Shown here piece after piece: positions 9,898 through 18,032 of a DNA stretch of 64,000 bases (position 1 is its first letter; each line of letters begins with the position of its first letter). The position numbers and the translations under genes are program-made. The stretch is from the NCBI RefSeq assembly GCF_900638335.1, contig NZ_LR134508.1, positions 1,178,001 to 1,242,000 of the forward strand. The letters run 5' to 3'. This stretch comes from Campylobacter lari (lineage in GTDB: Bacteria; Campylobacterota; Campylobacteria; Campylobacterales; Campylobacteraceae). A model generated the notes under the pieces. It was not told where the DNA came from. It worked only from the letters and a program-made list of their open reading frames with translations, and did not search any database.

Positions 9898-9964
9898 TTC
9901 TTATCCTTATAATTTTTTAAGCTTAAAAGTATAACATAAAAAGTTAAAAACTTTAAGGAAAGCC
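9898..9964. promoter_or_regulatory. Divergent promoter region
   Basis: The 67-base gap separates two divergent TTG-started genes. A TATAAT at 9908-9913 on the plus strand could be the -10 of the rightward cyclo-ligase-rny operon. AGTATA at 9929-9934 reads TATACT on the minus strand and could be the -10 of the lipoprotein-ftsY-radA operon. Campylobacter sigma-70 promoters rely mainly on the -10 box. Assignment is by motif and position only. Confidence 0.45.
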
Positions 9965-10594
9965 TTGATAAAAAACAATTTTAGAATAAAACAAAAATCC
10001 AAAATGTATTTAAAATTAAAGTATCAATACAAAAGGGATTTTTTAGTTTTTCAAGAAATAATGAAAATTCTAAATTTATGCAAAAATTGCAAAAATATCC
10101 TCATATATATCCCTTTAAAATATGAAATTAATCTTTATAAATTCAGACATTTTTTAACAAAAAAATATCAAATTTTCGTCCCGTTTATGCAAGATAAAAG
10201 TTTAAAGGTAGTAAAATTAAGATTAGCTCTTGAAAAAAAGAGCTTTGGGGTATATGAACCAAAAGATTCTTTTTTGCAAACTCACATTGATGTTGCGATT
10301 ATCCCTGTAATAGGTGTAGATGCAAAATTAGGAAGAATCGGTCATGGTCAGGGTTTTTACGATAGGTTTTTTGAAAGCATTTCTTATAAAAAACCTTTGG
10401 TTATTTTTACACAAATGATAGATGCAAAATCTGATCAATTTTTTAGCCAAGATCATGATATAAAAGGAAATTTTTATATAAACCCTTATAAAAAATACTT
10501 TAGGAAAGTTAAAAACAATGATAGAAATATTAGTCGCATTAATAGCCGTTTTTATAGGCGGAGGGATTGGGTATATAGTCGCCAAAAAGATTAA
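9965..10594 (+). CDS. 5-formyltetrahydrofolate cyclo-ligase family protein
   Basis: The enzyme family converts 5-formyl-THF to 5,10-methenyl-THF using ATP. The 209-residue product has the family motif GRIGHGQGFYDRFF around residues 120-133 and an N-terminal basic helix with FRIKQKSK. A TTG start at 9965 with AAGGAAAG just upstream keeps this helix; the next ATG at 10004 would remove it. The last 77 bases overlap the start of rny in another frame. Its C-terminal residues (RISRINSRFYRRRDW-like) look unrelated to the family, suggesting loss of an earlier stop codon and read-through into rny. The function call is secure; the exact C-terminus is odd. Confidence 0.85.
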   Translation: MIKNNFRIKQKSKMYLKLKYQYKRDFLVFQEIMKILNLCKNCKNILIYIPLKYEINLYKFRHFLTKKYQIFVPFMQDKSLKVVKLRLALEKKSFGVYEPKDSFLQTHIDVAIIPVIGVDAKLGRIGHGQGFYDRFFESISYKKPLVIFTQMIDAKSDQFFSQDHDIKGNFYINPYKKYFRKVKNNDRNISRINSRFYRRRDWVYSRQKD

Positions 10595-12071
10595 TGATGC
10601 AAATTTCAATATCTTTTTAGAGCAAGCAAAAGCAAAAGCAAAAGCCATTGAATATGAAGCTGAACTAACACTTAAAGATGCTAAAAATTCAGTTACTGAA
10701 GCTGAATTTGCGGCAAAGAAAAAATTTGATGAAAAAATTCAAAAACTACAAAAAGAGCATTCTATTAAACTAGAAGAGCTTAATAAAAAAGAACAAAACC
10801 TTCATTATCAAGAAAAACTTCATGAGGAAAATAAAAACAAATTAGCAAAAGAGCAACAAGCTATAAAAGCTTTACATGAGGAAAATGAAAATTTAAAACA
10901 AAACTATGAAGCAAAGCTTAGTGAGGTATTAAAAATACTTGAACATTCAGCTGGTCTTACACAAGAAGAAGCAAAAAATATAGTTTTACAAAAAATAGAA
11001 GAAAACTCAAGAGCTGAGATTGCTCATATTGTTAGAAAATACGAAGAAGAAGCTAGAAATGAAGCAAAAAGAAAGGCTAATTTTATTTTAGCGCAGGCTA
11101 CTTCAAGATTTGCAGGGGAATTTGCCGCTGAAAGATTAATCAATGTAGTAAATATCAAAAATGATGAGCTAAAAGGTCGTATTATAGGTAAAGAAGGAAG
11201 AAATGTTAAAACCTTAGAGATGGTTTTAGGTGTTGATATTATCATCGATGATACGCCTGGGGCAATTATAGTAAGTTGTTTTAATCTATATAGACGCGCC
11301 ATTGCTACAAAAGTGATTGAACTTTTAGTTGAAGATGGCAGAATACAACCTGCAAAAATAGAAGAAATTCATGAAAAAGTTTGCAAAGAATTTGAAGATA
11401 ATATCTTAGAAGAAGGTCAAACTATAGTAATGGATTTAGGACTTAATAATATCCATCCTGAAATTGTTAAATTAATAGGAAAATTAAGATATAGAGCAAG
11501 TTATGGCCAAAATGCTTTAGCGCATTCTTTAGAAGTGGCACATTTAGCTGGAATCATAGCAGCTGAGTGTGGCGGGGATGAAAAACTAGCAAGAAGAGCT
11601 GGGATTTTACACGATATAGGCAAGGCTTTAACGCATGAATTTGAAGGTTCTCACGTAGATTTAGGAGCTGAACTTTGCAAAAGATATAAAGAACATCCTG
11701 TTGTGATTAATGCAATTTATGCTCATCATGGGCATGAAGAAGCTATTAGCATAGAATCAGCTGCAGTTTGTACAGCAGATACACTAAGCGCTGCGCGTCC
11801 TGGTGCAAGACGTGAGGTTTTAGAAGCCTTCTTAAAAAGAGTGAGTGAGCTTGAAGATATAGCAAAGAGCAAAGAAGGGGTTAAAAAAGCTTATGCTATT
11901 AATGCTGGTAGGGAGATTAGAGTTATTGTTAATGCAAAATTAGTCAATGATGATGAATCTGTGCTTTTAGCTAAAGAAATAGCTGAAGAAATTCAAGAAA
12001 AAGTACAATATCCTGGTGAAATAAAAGTCAATGTCATCAGAGAACTTAGAGCTATTGATTTTGCAAGATAA
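10518..12071 (+). CDS. rny: Ribonuclease Y
   Basis: RNase Y is a membrane-anchored endoribonuclease that initiates mRNA decay. The 517-residue protein has an N-terminal transmembrane helix with IALIAVFIGGGIGY-type residues and a long charged coiled coil (about residues 25-180). A KH domain follows (EGRNVKTLEMVLGVD, IIDDTPGAI), then an HD phosphodiesterase domain with ILHDIGKA. This length and order are normal for the family. The ATG at 10518 has AGGAAAG about nine bases upstream, inside the preceding gene. The gene is followed after eight bases by the DedA gene. Confidence 0.96.
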   Translation: MIEILVALIAVFIGGGIGYIVAKKINDANFNIFLEQAKAKAKAIEYEAELTLKDAKNSVTEAEFAAKKKFDEKIQKLQKEHSIKLEELNKKEQNLHYQEKLHEENKNKLAKEQQAIKALHEENENLKQNYEAKLSEVLKILEHSAGLTQEEAKNIVLQKIEENSRAEIAHIVRKYEEEARNEAKRKANFILAQATSRFAGEFAAERLINVVNIKNDELKGRIIGKEGRNVKTLEMVLGVDIIIDDTPGAIIVSCFNLYRRAIATKVIELLVEDGRIQPAKIEEIHEKVCKEFEDNILEEGQTIVMDLGLNNIHPEIVKLIGKLRYRASYGQNALAHSLEVAHLAGIIAAECGGDEKLARRAGILHDIGKALTHEFEGSHVDLGAELCKRYKEHPVVINAIYAHHGHEEAISIESAAVCTADTLSAARPGARREVLEAFLKRVSELEDIAKSKEGVKKAYAINAGREIRVIVNAKLVNDDESVLLAKEIAEEIQEKVQYPGEIKVNVIRELRAIDFAR

Positions 12072-12079
12072 GGTTTTTC

Positions 12080-12643
12080 ATGCAAGAAATGATAGATAAT
12101 CTAAGCACTTATGGCTATTTAATTTTATTTTTTTATTCCTTTGGTGGAGGTATGGTTGCTATACTTGCTGCAGGAGTACTTTGTGCAAGTTCTACTAAAC
12201 TTGATTTGCATTTATGTATATTTTTAGCCTTTTTAGCTAATACCATAGGTTCAACCTTGTTGTTTATCTTGGGAAAATACTATAAAAAAGACATAATGCC
12301 TTATTTTAAAAATCATAGAAGAAAAATCGCTCTTGCTATGATGAAAATCAAAAAATACGGGGATTTGCTTTTAGTGGTGCAAAAATTTATCTATGGAGTA
12401 AAAACTATCATTCCTATAGCGGCAGGTCTTTGTAAATTTAGCTTTGTAAGATTTTTTATCATTAATACCTTAGCTAGTTTAATTTGGGCTGTTGTTTTAG
12501 GTTATGCTGGTTTTATTTTTGGAAATACCCTAAAAGAAACTTTTGAAGTATTTGCCAATTATCCTTATATAGCTCCTGCTTTTATAATCACTTTAATTTT
12601 TATTATATGGTTATATTTATCACGCTTTTCTAAGAAAAAATGA
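12080..12643 (+). CDS. DedA family (VTT-domain) membrane protein
   Basis: The 187-residue polytopic protein has a hydrophobic N-terminal segment containing YSFGGGMVAILAAGVL. Conserved central residues FIYGVKTIIPIAAG lie in a re-entrant loop, and at least three further helices follow. DedA proteins act in the inner membrane and are linked to undecaprenyl-phosphate or phospholipid scrambling; the substrate here is not known. The usual acidic/arginine loop motif (FGRFIPGVR-like) is modified, with KFIYGVKT in its place. It follows rny closely and overlaps the ComEC gene by four bases (ATGA), so these are translationally coupled. Confidence 0.85.
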   Translation: MQEMIDNLSTYGYLILFFYSFGGGMVAILAAGVLCASSTKLDLHLCIFLAFLANTIGSTLLFILGKYYKKDIMPYFKNHRRKIALAMMKIKKYGDLLLVVQKFIYGVKTIIPIAAGLCKFSFVRFFIINTLASLIWAVVLGYAGFIFGNTLKETFEVFANYPYIAPAFIITLIFIIWLYLSRFSKKK

Positions 12644-13896
12644 GTTTAAAATTCTCTATAAAAGAAACTTATAGAGAATTTTTTATTTTATTATTATGTT
12701 TTTTAGCGATTTTTAGTTTAAATCTCATCTATGAGTATAAAAAATATCAAAATTTTAAACTTAGTAAGCATTTATTACTTAAAGATAACATCATTTTATC
12801 TTCTTATGAAAAAACTAATAAAAAAGGTAAAAAATATCAAGTTTTAAAACTTAAAAATTCTGATTTTATTTTTTACACCACTAGTTTTAAAGATCTAAAT
12901 TTAAGTAAAAATGATGTAATAAATCTTAGAATAATTACTAAAAATATTAACTTTAAAGATTATCTTAGCAAAAGTTTTTATGCACCAAGTTATGATTTTA
13001 ACAAAACCAAAACACAAAAAGAAAATACCTTAATAAAGTATTTTTTAAATCAACATCAAAATGAAAAGATCAAAGAATTTTATGGAGCTTTATTTTTCGC
13101 CAAAAATGTATCAAGTGAGCTTAGAAATGATGTAAATTTTTATAATATCGCACATTTAATCGCTATTAGCGGGTATCATTTGGGCTTGTTATTGAGCTTT
13201 TGCTTTTTGATTTTTACTCCTTTATACGCTTTTTTTCATAAACGATATTTTCCTTATAGAAGTTTAAAACTTGATATTAGCATTTTTGCTTTCTTGCTTT
13301 TAATTTTGTATATATTTTTAATAGACTTTAGCCCTTCTTATACAAGAGCTTTATTAATGAGTCTTTTTGCTTTTTATTTATTTAGTAAAAATATTAAAAT
13401 ACTCAGTTTTAAATTTTTATTTTTAAGTATAGCATTTTGCATTAGCATTTTTCCAAAACTTCTTTTTAGCATTGGGTTTTTATTTTCTATTTTAGGAGTT
13501 TTTTATATTTATTTATATCTTAATCATTTTAAAGATCAATTTTCAAATTTTACTCATGTTTTTTTACTAAATATCTGGACTTTTTTAGCAATGATTATCC
13601 CTGTCTTATACTTTTTTCCTTTACTTAGTTTTCAGCAATTTTTAGCCATACCTTTAAGTTTAGCCTTTGTAGTATTTTATCCTTTGGTTTTGATCTTGCA
13701 TATTTTTTCTTATGGAAATTTATTAGATTTATATTTAATGCATTTTTTTGAGTTTAAAATGCATGCGATTAATCTATCAATACCTTTTGTGTTTTATTGT
13801 ATTTATTTAATTTTATCTTTAATCGCTATATTTAATAAATACTTAGCTCTTTTTGTAGTTTCTCTTGGGTTTATTCCCTTTATTTTCTTGATTTAA
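12640..13896 (+). CDS. ComEC/Rec2-family competence membrane protein, short form
   Basis: ComEC forms the channel that carries single-stranded transforming DNA across the inner membrane. The 418-residue protein has an N-terminal OB-like soluble segment (about 25-115). The Competence-domain signature FYNIAHLIAISGYHLGLLLS lies near 175, followed by many transmembrane helices. The metallo-beta-lactamase-like nuclease domain found in long ComEC proteins is absent, as is usual for Campylobacter and Helicobacter versions. It overlaps dedA by four bases at its start. Its 3' end overlaps the convergent rbn gene by 54 bases, which is uncommon. Confidence 0.88.
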   Translation: MSLKFSIKETYREFFILLLCFLAIFSLNLIYEYKKYQNFKLSKHLLLKDNIILSSYEKTNKKGKKYQVLKLKNSDFIFYTTSFKDLNLSKNDVINLRIITKNINFKDYLSKSFYAPSYDFNKTKTQKENTLIKYFLNQHQNEKIKEFYGALFFAKNVSSELRNDVNFYNIAHLIAISGYHLGLLLSFCFLIFTPLYAFFHKRYFPYRSLKLDISIFAFLLLILYIFLIDFSPSYTRALLMSLFAFYLFSKNIKILSFKFLFLSIAFCISIFPKLLFSIGFLFSILGVFYIYLYLNHFKDQFSNFTHVFLLNIWTFLAMIIPVLYFFPLLSFQQFLAIPLSLAFVVFYPLVLILHIFSYGNLLDLYLMHFFEFKMHAINLSIPFVFYCIYLILSLIAIFNKYLALFVVSLGFIPFIFLI

Positions 13897-14658
13897 AAGC
13901 AAATAAGCCTTTAATCCCAAAAGATAAATAATCCAAGAAATGTAAATCCACAAAAAGAAAAATAATATTACAGAAAAAGAACCATATACATTTAAATAAG
14001 TTTTATTATATACAGCATAATATACAAAAATCATCTTAGAAATATACCAAATTACAGAAGCACCAAAAGAACTAATAAGTAAAGTTTTTAAATCACCTTT
14101 TTTGCTTACCGAACTTGAATAAGAAACAAAAAACAAAGCCCATATAATCACATAAGGTAAAATCTCAAAAAAATTTAAAGCAATATTAAAATCGTCTAAG
14201 GTTTTTTGTATAAAACCTGAAATATAAAAACTCACTCCAAGCCCAAGTGGGGTTAAGGTTGCTAAAGTCCAATAAGAACTTATACTGTGCCAAAGACTTT
14301 TAGAATCTTCATCTAAAAGCTTATTAATCACATAATCATAACCTGAAAAAAACGCCAAAGAAGTCAAAGCCATAGCAAAAAGCCCTATAAGTCCTAAATT
14401 TACGCTGTTTTTTAAAAATGTATTGATATACTGTATGATTAATTCTTGTTGAGTTGGGATTAAAAAAGTAAAAATTAAATTTTTAATTCTTTCTTGATAA
14501 ATTTCAAAACTTGGAATTTGGGTAAAAACCCAAAAACACAAAAACAAAAGTGGTATTAAAGATAAGATGGTATAAAAGCTCAAAGCCGCAGCATAATTTA
14601 AAATTTCTTTATCTCTTAAAGCTAAAAGAATTTTAAATAAGTTTTTAAAACTCATCAA
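13843..14658 (-). CDS. YihY/BrkB-family inner membrane protein (formerly 'RNase BN')
   Basis: The 271-residue protein has about six hydrophobic helices. It carries the family motifs ALSFYTILSLIPLLF near the N-terminus, FSGYDYVINKLL, and the C-terminal GSFSVILFFFLWIYISW. Older databases call this family ribonuclease BN, but that activity belongs to another protein, and its true function is unknown. The ATG at 14658 overlaps the glcD stop at 14655 by four bases, so it is coupled to glcD. The 3' end overlaps the opposite-strand ComEC gene by 54 bases. Confidence 0.9.
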   Translation of the reverse strand: MMSFKNLFKILLALRDKEILNYAAALSFYTILSLIPLLFLCFWVFTQIPSFEIYQERIKNLIFTFLIPTQQELIIQYINTFLKNSVNLGLIGLFAMALTSLAFFSGYDYVINKLLDEDSKSLWHSISSYWTLATLTPLGLGVSFYISGFIQKTLDDFNIALNFFEILPYVIIWALFFVSYSSSVSKKGDLKTLLISSFGASVIWYISKMIFVYYAVYNKTYLNVYGSFSVILFFFLWIYISWIIYLLGLKAYLLLNQENKGNKPKRNYKKS

Positions 14659-16037
14659 AGTCCCATTTTGAAAGGATTGAGTATATTATTTGGATCAAAT
14701 GCTTTTTTGATATTTCTCATTAAGTTCATTTCAGCTTCACTAAAAGCAAGCTTCATAAAAGGAGCTTTTGAAATGCCTATGCCATGCTCTCCACTTAAAG
14801 TCCCACCTAAAGAGACCGTAAGCTTAAACACCTCTTCCACAGCTTCATAACCTTTTTTAACTAATTCAGGATTGTTTTTATCACTTACCATTACATTAGT
14901 ATGTACATTCCCATCGCCAGTATGACCAAAACAAGGGATTTTAAAGCCATATTTTTTAGAAATTTCAGCTATGCCTTTTAAAAGCTCAGGTAGTTTTGAA
15001 CGTGGCACTGTAATATCTTCATTAAGTTTTAAATTTCCATACATTGCTATGCTTTGAGAGCAATTTCTTCTAGCAAACCAAATATTAGCTGCTTCTTGCT
15101 CATCTTTTGCTATTTTAAACTCTCTTACACCAGATTCATAAAAACTTTCTTGCAAGATTTTTAAATCCGCTTCCAAAGCCTCTTCTACATTACCATCTAC
15201 ATCAGCGATTAAAATCGCACCCGCATCCATAGGCAAGCCTTTTTGGAATTTTTGCTCTAATGCTTGTATGCTTAGTTGATCTAAAAATTCCATAGATACA
15301 GGAGTTACACCTTTAGCTAAAGTTTTATAAACTGCATTCATCGCTTCATCAATACTATTAAAAATCCCCATAGCTGTCTTTTTAAACTTTGGCAAAGCTA
15401 CTAGTTTTAAAGTAATCTCACTAAGCACAGCCAAAGATCCCTCACTTGCTATTAAAATTCCAGCTAGATTATAACCCGCTACATCTTTTATGGTTTTTTT
15501 ACCTGCTCTAATGATTTCTCCATTAGGTAAAACTGCTCTTAAGGCCATTACATAATCTTTAGTTATACCATACTTAGCAGCCCTCATACCCCCTGCATTT
15601 TCGCTTACATTTCCCCCTAAAGAAGAATACTCCATACTAGCAGGATCAGGTGGATAAAATAAGCCATATTCTTTTACTTTTTCTTGTAAAGCCATATTTA
15701 TCACACCAGGCTGCACTACTGCAACTAAATTTTCAAGATCGATTTCTAAAATTTTATTCATATGTTTTTCAAAGCTTAGCACCACTCCACCATTAATAGC
15801 CAAGCTTCCACCGGTAAATCCGCTACCTGAACCCCTAGGAATAACGATGATTTTATTTTCATTGCAATATTTTAGAATTTGACTAATATCATTTTCATCT
15901 CTTGGGAAAAGCACTCCATCGGGTAAGTAATGCTTTTTAGTAGCATCATAGCTATACGCTCTTTTATGGATAGGATCAAAATGTGCATTTTCAACCCCTA
16001 AAAGTTCTTGAAAGAATTTTTGATGAATTTCTTGCAT
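14655..16037 (-). CDS. glcD: FAD-binding (S)-2-hydroxy-acid oxidase, GlcD family
   Basis: This 460-residue enzyme of the VAO/GlcD family oxidises a hydroxy acid such as lactate or glycolate and passes electrons to the respiratory chain. The PCMH-type FAD domain is visible as VIPRGSGSGFTGGSLA (around residues 60-75) and PPDPASMEYSSLGGNVSENAGG. The C-terminal FAD-oxidase domain has CFGHTGDGNVHTN and GTLSGEHGIGISK. No GlcE or GlcF partner is adjacent. The substrate cannot be fixed from sequence alone. It lies between the PgbA-like gene (one-base overlap) and rbn (four-base overlap) in a leftward operon. Confidence 0.9.
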   Translation of the reverse strand: MQEIHQKFFQELLGVENAHFDPIHKRAYSYDATKKHYLPDGVLFPRDENDISQILKYCNENKIIVIPRGSGSGFTGGSLAINGGVVLSFEKHMNKILEIDLENLVAVVQPGVINMALQEKVKEYGLFYPPDPASMEYSSLGGNVSENAGGMRAAKYGITKDYVMALRAVLPNGEIIRAGKKTIKDVAGYNLAGILIASEGSLAVLSEITLKLVALPKFKKTAMGIFNSIDEAMNAVYKTLAKGVTPVSMEFLDQLSIQALEQKFQKGLPMDAGAILIADVDGNVEEALEADLKILQESFYESGVREFKIAKDEQEAANIWFARRNCSQSIAMYGNLKLNEDITVPRSKLPELLKGIAEISKKYGFKIPCFGHTGDGNVHTNVMVSDKNNPELVKKGYEAVEEVFKLTVSLGGTLSGEHGIGISKAPFMKLAFSEAEMNLMRNIKKAFDPNNILNPFKMGL

Positions 16038-16756
16038 TATTTTTCTCTAGTTAAGCTAATTAGTTTTTCATAATATACATAATAATTTCCAATTGCTTCA
16101 TCATTTAAGCTAAAAATATCGCTTTTATAACCCGTAATTCTTGAATAAAATGGGATTTGCAAACTTTGAGCTTGAGGTATGTTAAATTCTTCAATCTTAC
16201 CAAAATCTTGACAATCAACTATCTCAGCTTTCTTTTCCAAAGCTACCACCAAAAGTCCAACGGCATTTTTTGAGCAAAAAGATCTAAAATCTGATCTTCT
16301 TGGAGTTTGGCGGTATTCTTGTATCATATGAGCACCAAATAAATCAGGGTGTAAAAAATAAATTCCATTTAATTTTTGTGCGATAAAATCATACACACTT
16401 TTATCAGGTGCTATAATCAAAGCTCTATCGTATAAATAATTCAAAACTATTTTATCGCCTACTTGTGGCAATACATTTGGTAAAGGCATAGCATCTTGGG
16501 CTAGCATATCAAAAACTTTAAATTGTAATTTAACCAAACCATTTTCGCGCCCTATCACACTAGCTCTTGCAATGATAGATTTTTGTGTATCAATTTCATG
16601 TACAACTATACCACTTGAGTGCAATAAAATCCTAGGATCATCTTTTATATAACCATAAATATCATCTACTTTTTCAAGTTTTGTTTGTATTAAATCAAAA
16701 TTTTTAGCTTGTAAAAATGCTAAAAAACAACAAAGCACTAAGATAATTCTTGACAA
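16037..16756 (-). CDS. PgbA-like (plasminogen-binding N-terminal domain) protein
   Basis: The 239-residue product has a short signal-like N-terminus (IILVLCCFLAFLQA). It resembles the N-terminal domain of Helicobacter plasminogen-binding protein PgbA, including the segments SSGIVVHEIDTQKSIIARA and LPQVGDKIVLNYLYDRALII. The Lys-rich C-terminal part that binds plasminogen in Helicobacter PgbA is missing, so plasminogen binding should not be assumed. It is likely an exported protein conserved in Epsilonproteobacteria. It starts the leftward glcD-rbn operon, overlapping glcD by one base. The assignment rests on recollection of the family. Confidence 0.7.
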   Translation of the reverse strand: MSRIILVLCCFLAFLQAKNFDLIQTKLEKVDDIYGYIKDDPRILLHSSGIVVHEIDTQKSIIARASVIGRENGLVKLQFKVFDMLAQDAMPLPNVLPQVGDKIVLNYLYDRALIIAPDKSVYDFIAQKLNGIYFLHPDLFGAHMIQEYRQTPRRSDFRSFCSKNAVGLLVVALEKKAEIVDCQDFGKIEEFNIPQAQSLQIPFYSRITGYKSDIFSLNDEAIGNYYVYYEKLISLTREK

Positions 16757-16802
16757 TTTATACTCCTTAAAAAGTGTAAAAAATAAATTATATTGTTTTT
16801 TC

Positions 16803-16818
16803 CTTACAAAATTGTAAG
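16803..16818. repeat. Inverted repeat in a divergent promoter region
   Basis: CTTACAA-AA-TTGTAAG is a perfect 7-2-7 inverted repeat in the 117-base region between the divergent PgbA-like and M23 peptidase genes. A TAAAAT at 16829-16834 could be the -10 of the peptidase gene, placing the repeat just upstream. It could be a regulator site; no regulator is identified. Confidence 0.4.
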
Positions 16819-16873
16819 AAAAATTAAGTAAAATACAAATTTATGTTTAAATTTTAGAAGGCTTTAGATTATC

Positions 16874-18031
16874 ATGAAAAAAATTTTCATATCTTTACTT
16901 ATATCCATAAAACTTTTTGCTATTTCAAGTGTTGAAGAACTTTCTTGGGAAAATGGCAAAACTTTACTTGATTTTTTACAAGATCATTCTATACCACTTA
17001 ATTTATATTATAATCTTGACACCGAAGATAAAGAACTAAGCGCAGAAATTGCAAGTGGCATTAAATACCAAATGCTAAAAGATGAGCAAGGTGAACTTGA
17101 GCAAGTTTTAATCCCAATTAGTGATGATTTACAAATTCATATTTACAAAAATAATGAAAACAAATTCGTATTGAGTTTTACCCCTATTTCTTACACTAAA
17201 GAAAAAAGAACCATTCGCGTAGCTATTAACAACTCAGCTTATCAAGATGTTTATGATGAAAGTGGTAGTGTAACCTTAGCAAGAGCTATGGTGAGAGCTT
17301 TTAAAAATAGTGTTAATTTTAAAAATGTCAGAAAAGGCGATAGCGTAGTATTAATTTATGAGCAAAAAAGAAGACTAGGAAGACTTTTTGGCGACATTAA
17401 CATCCAAGCAGCTTTAGCTAACATTAGAGGTAAAGAATATTCTGTGTTTTTATATAAAGATTCTTATTATAATGCTCAGGGAAAAGAACTTGAAAATTTC
17501 TTTTTAACCAAACCTGTTAAATACACAAGAATTTCAGATCGCTTTACTAGAGCAAGATATCATCCTATCTTAAAACGCTATAGAGCTCACTTAGGTATCG
17601 ACTATGCAGCTCCAACGGGTACTCCAGTTAAGAGTGCAGGAGATGGAACGATTAGTTTTGTTGGGACAAAAGGTGGTTATGGCAAAGTTGTGCAAGTAAA
17701 ACACGTATCAGGTTATATGACTTTATATGCTCATCTTAGTCGTTTTGCAAAAATCAAACGTGGTCAAAAAGTTAAACAAGGTCAAGTGATTGCTTATGTA
17801 GGCTCTACTGGTATGAGCACTGGGCCACATTTACATTTTGGACTTTACCTAAATAACAAAGCAATTAATCCTGAAACCATAGTGAAAATTCCAAAATCAA
17901 GCCTAAGTGGTAAAAACAAAGAAGAATTTTTAAAAATGGCAAAAGAGTATGAAAACCGCTTGCAAAGCATTGATGAAAACTATAAAAATCCACCAAAAGA
18001 ACAAAATATAGAAAATTCTATGGAGCTTTGA
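16874..18031 (+). CDS. M23 family peptidoglycan metallopeptidase (Csd3/HdpA-like)
   Basis: The 385-residue secreted enzyme cleaves peptidoglycan cross-links or peptides; relatives in Helicobacter and Campylobacter shape the helical cell. It has an N-terminal signal peptide (MKKIFISLLISIKLFA) and an extended N-terminal inhibitory region (about 20-210). The LytM domain has zinc-binding HLGIDYAAPTGT (H239, D243), YAHLS (H287) and GPHLHFGLY (H319-x-H321). All ligands are present, so it should be active. The gene is followed by mgtE after a single base. The exact orthologue among Campylobacter M23 proteins is inferred from context. Confidence 0.9.
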   Translation: MKKIFISLLISIKLFAISSVEELSWENGKTLLDFLQDHSIPLNLYYNLDTEDKELSAEIASGIKYQMLKDEQGELEQVLIPISDDLQIHIYKNNENKFVLSFTPISYTKEKRTIRVAINNSAYQDVYDESGSVTLARAMVRAFKNSVNFKNVRKGDSVVLIYEQKRRLGRLFGDINIQAALANIRGKEYSVFLYKDSYYNAQGKELENFFLTKPVKYTRISDRFTRARYHPILKRYRAHLGIDYAAPTGTPVKSAGDGTISFVGTKGGYGKVVQVKHVSGYMTLYAHLSRFAKIKRGQKVKQGQVIAYVGSTGMSTGPHLHFGLYLNNKAINPETIVKIPKSSLSGKNKEEFLKMAKEYENRLQSIDENYKNPPKEQNIENSMEL

Positions 18032-18032
18032 G

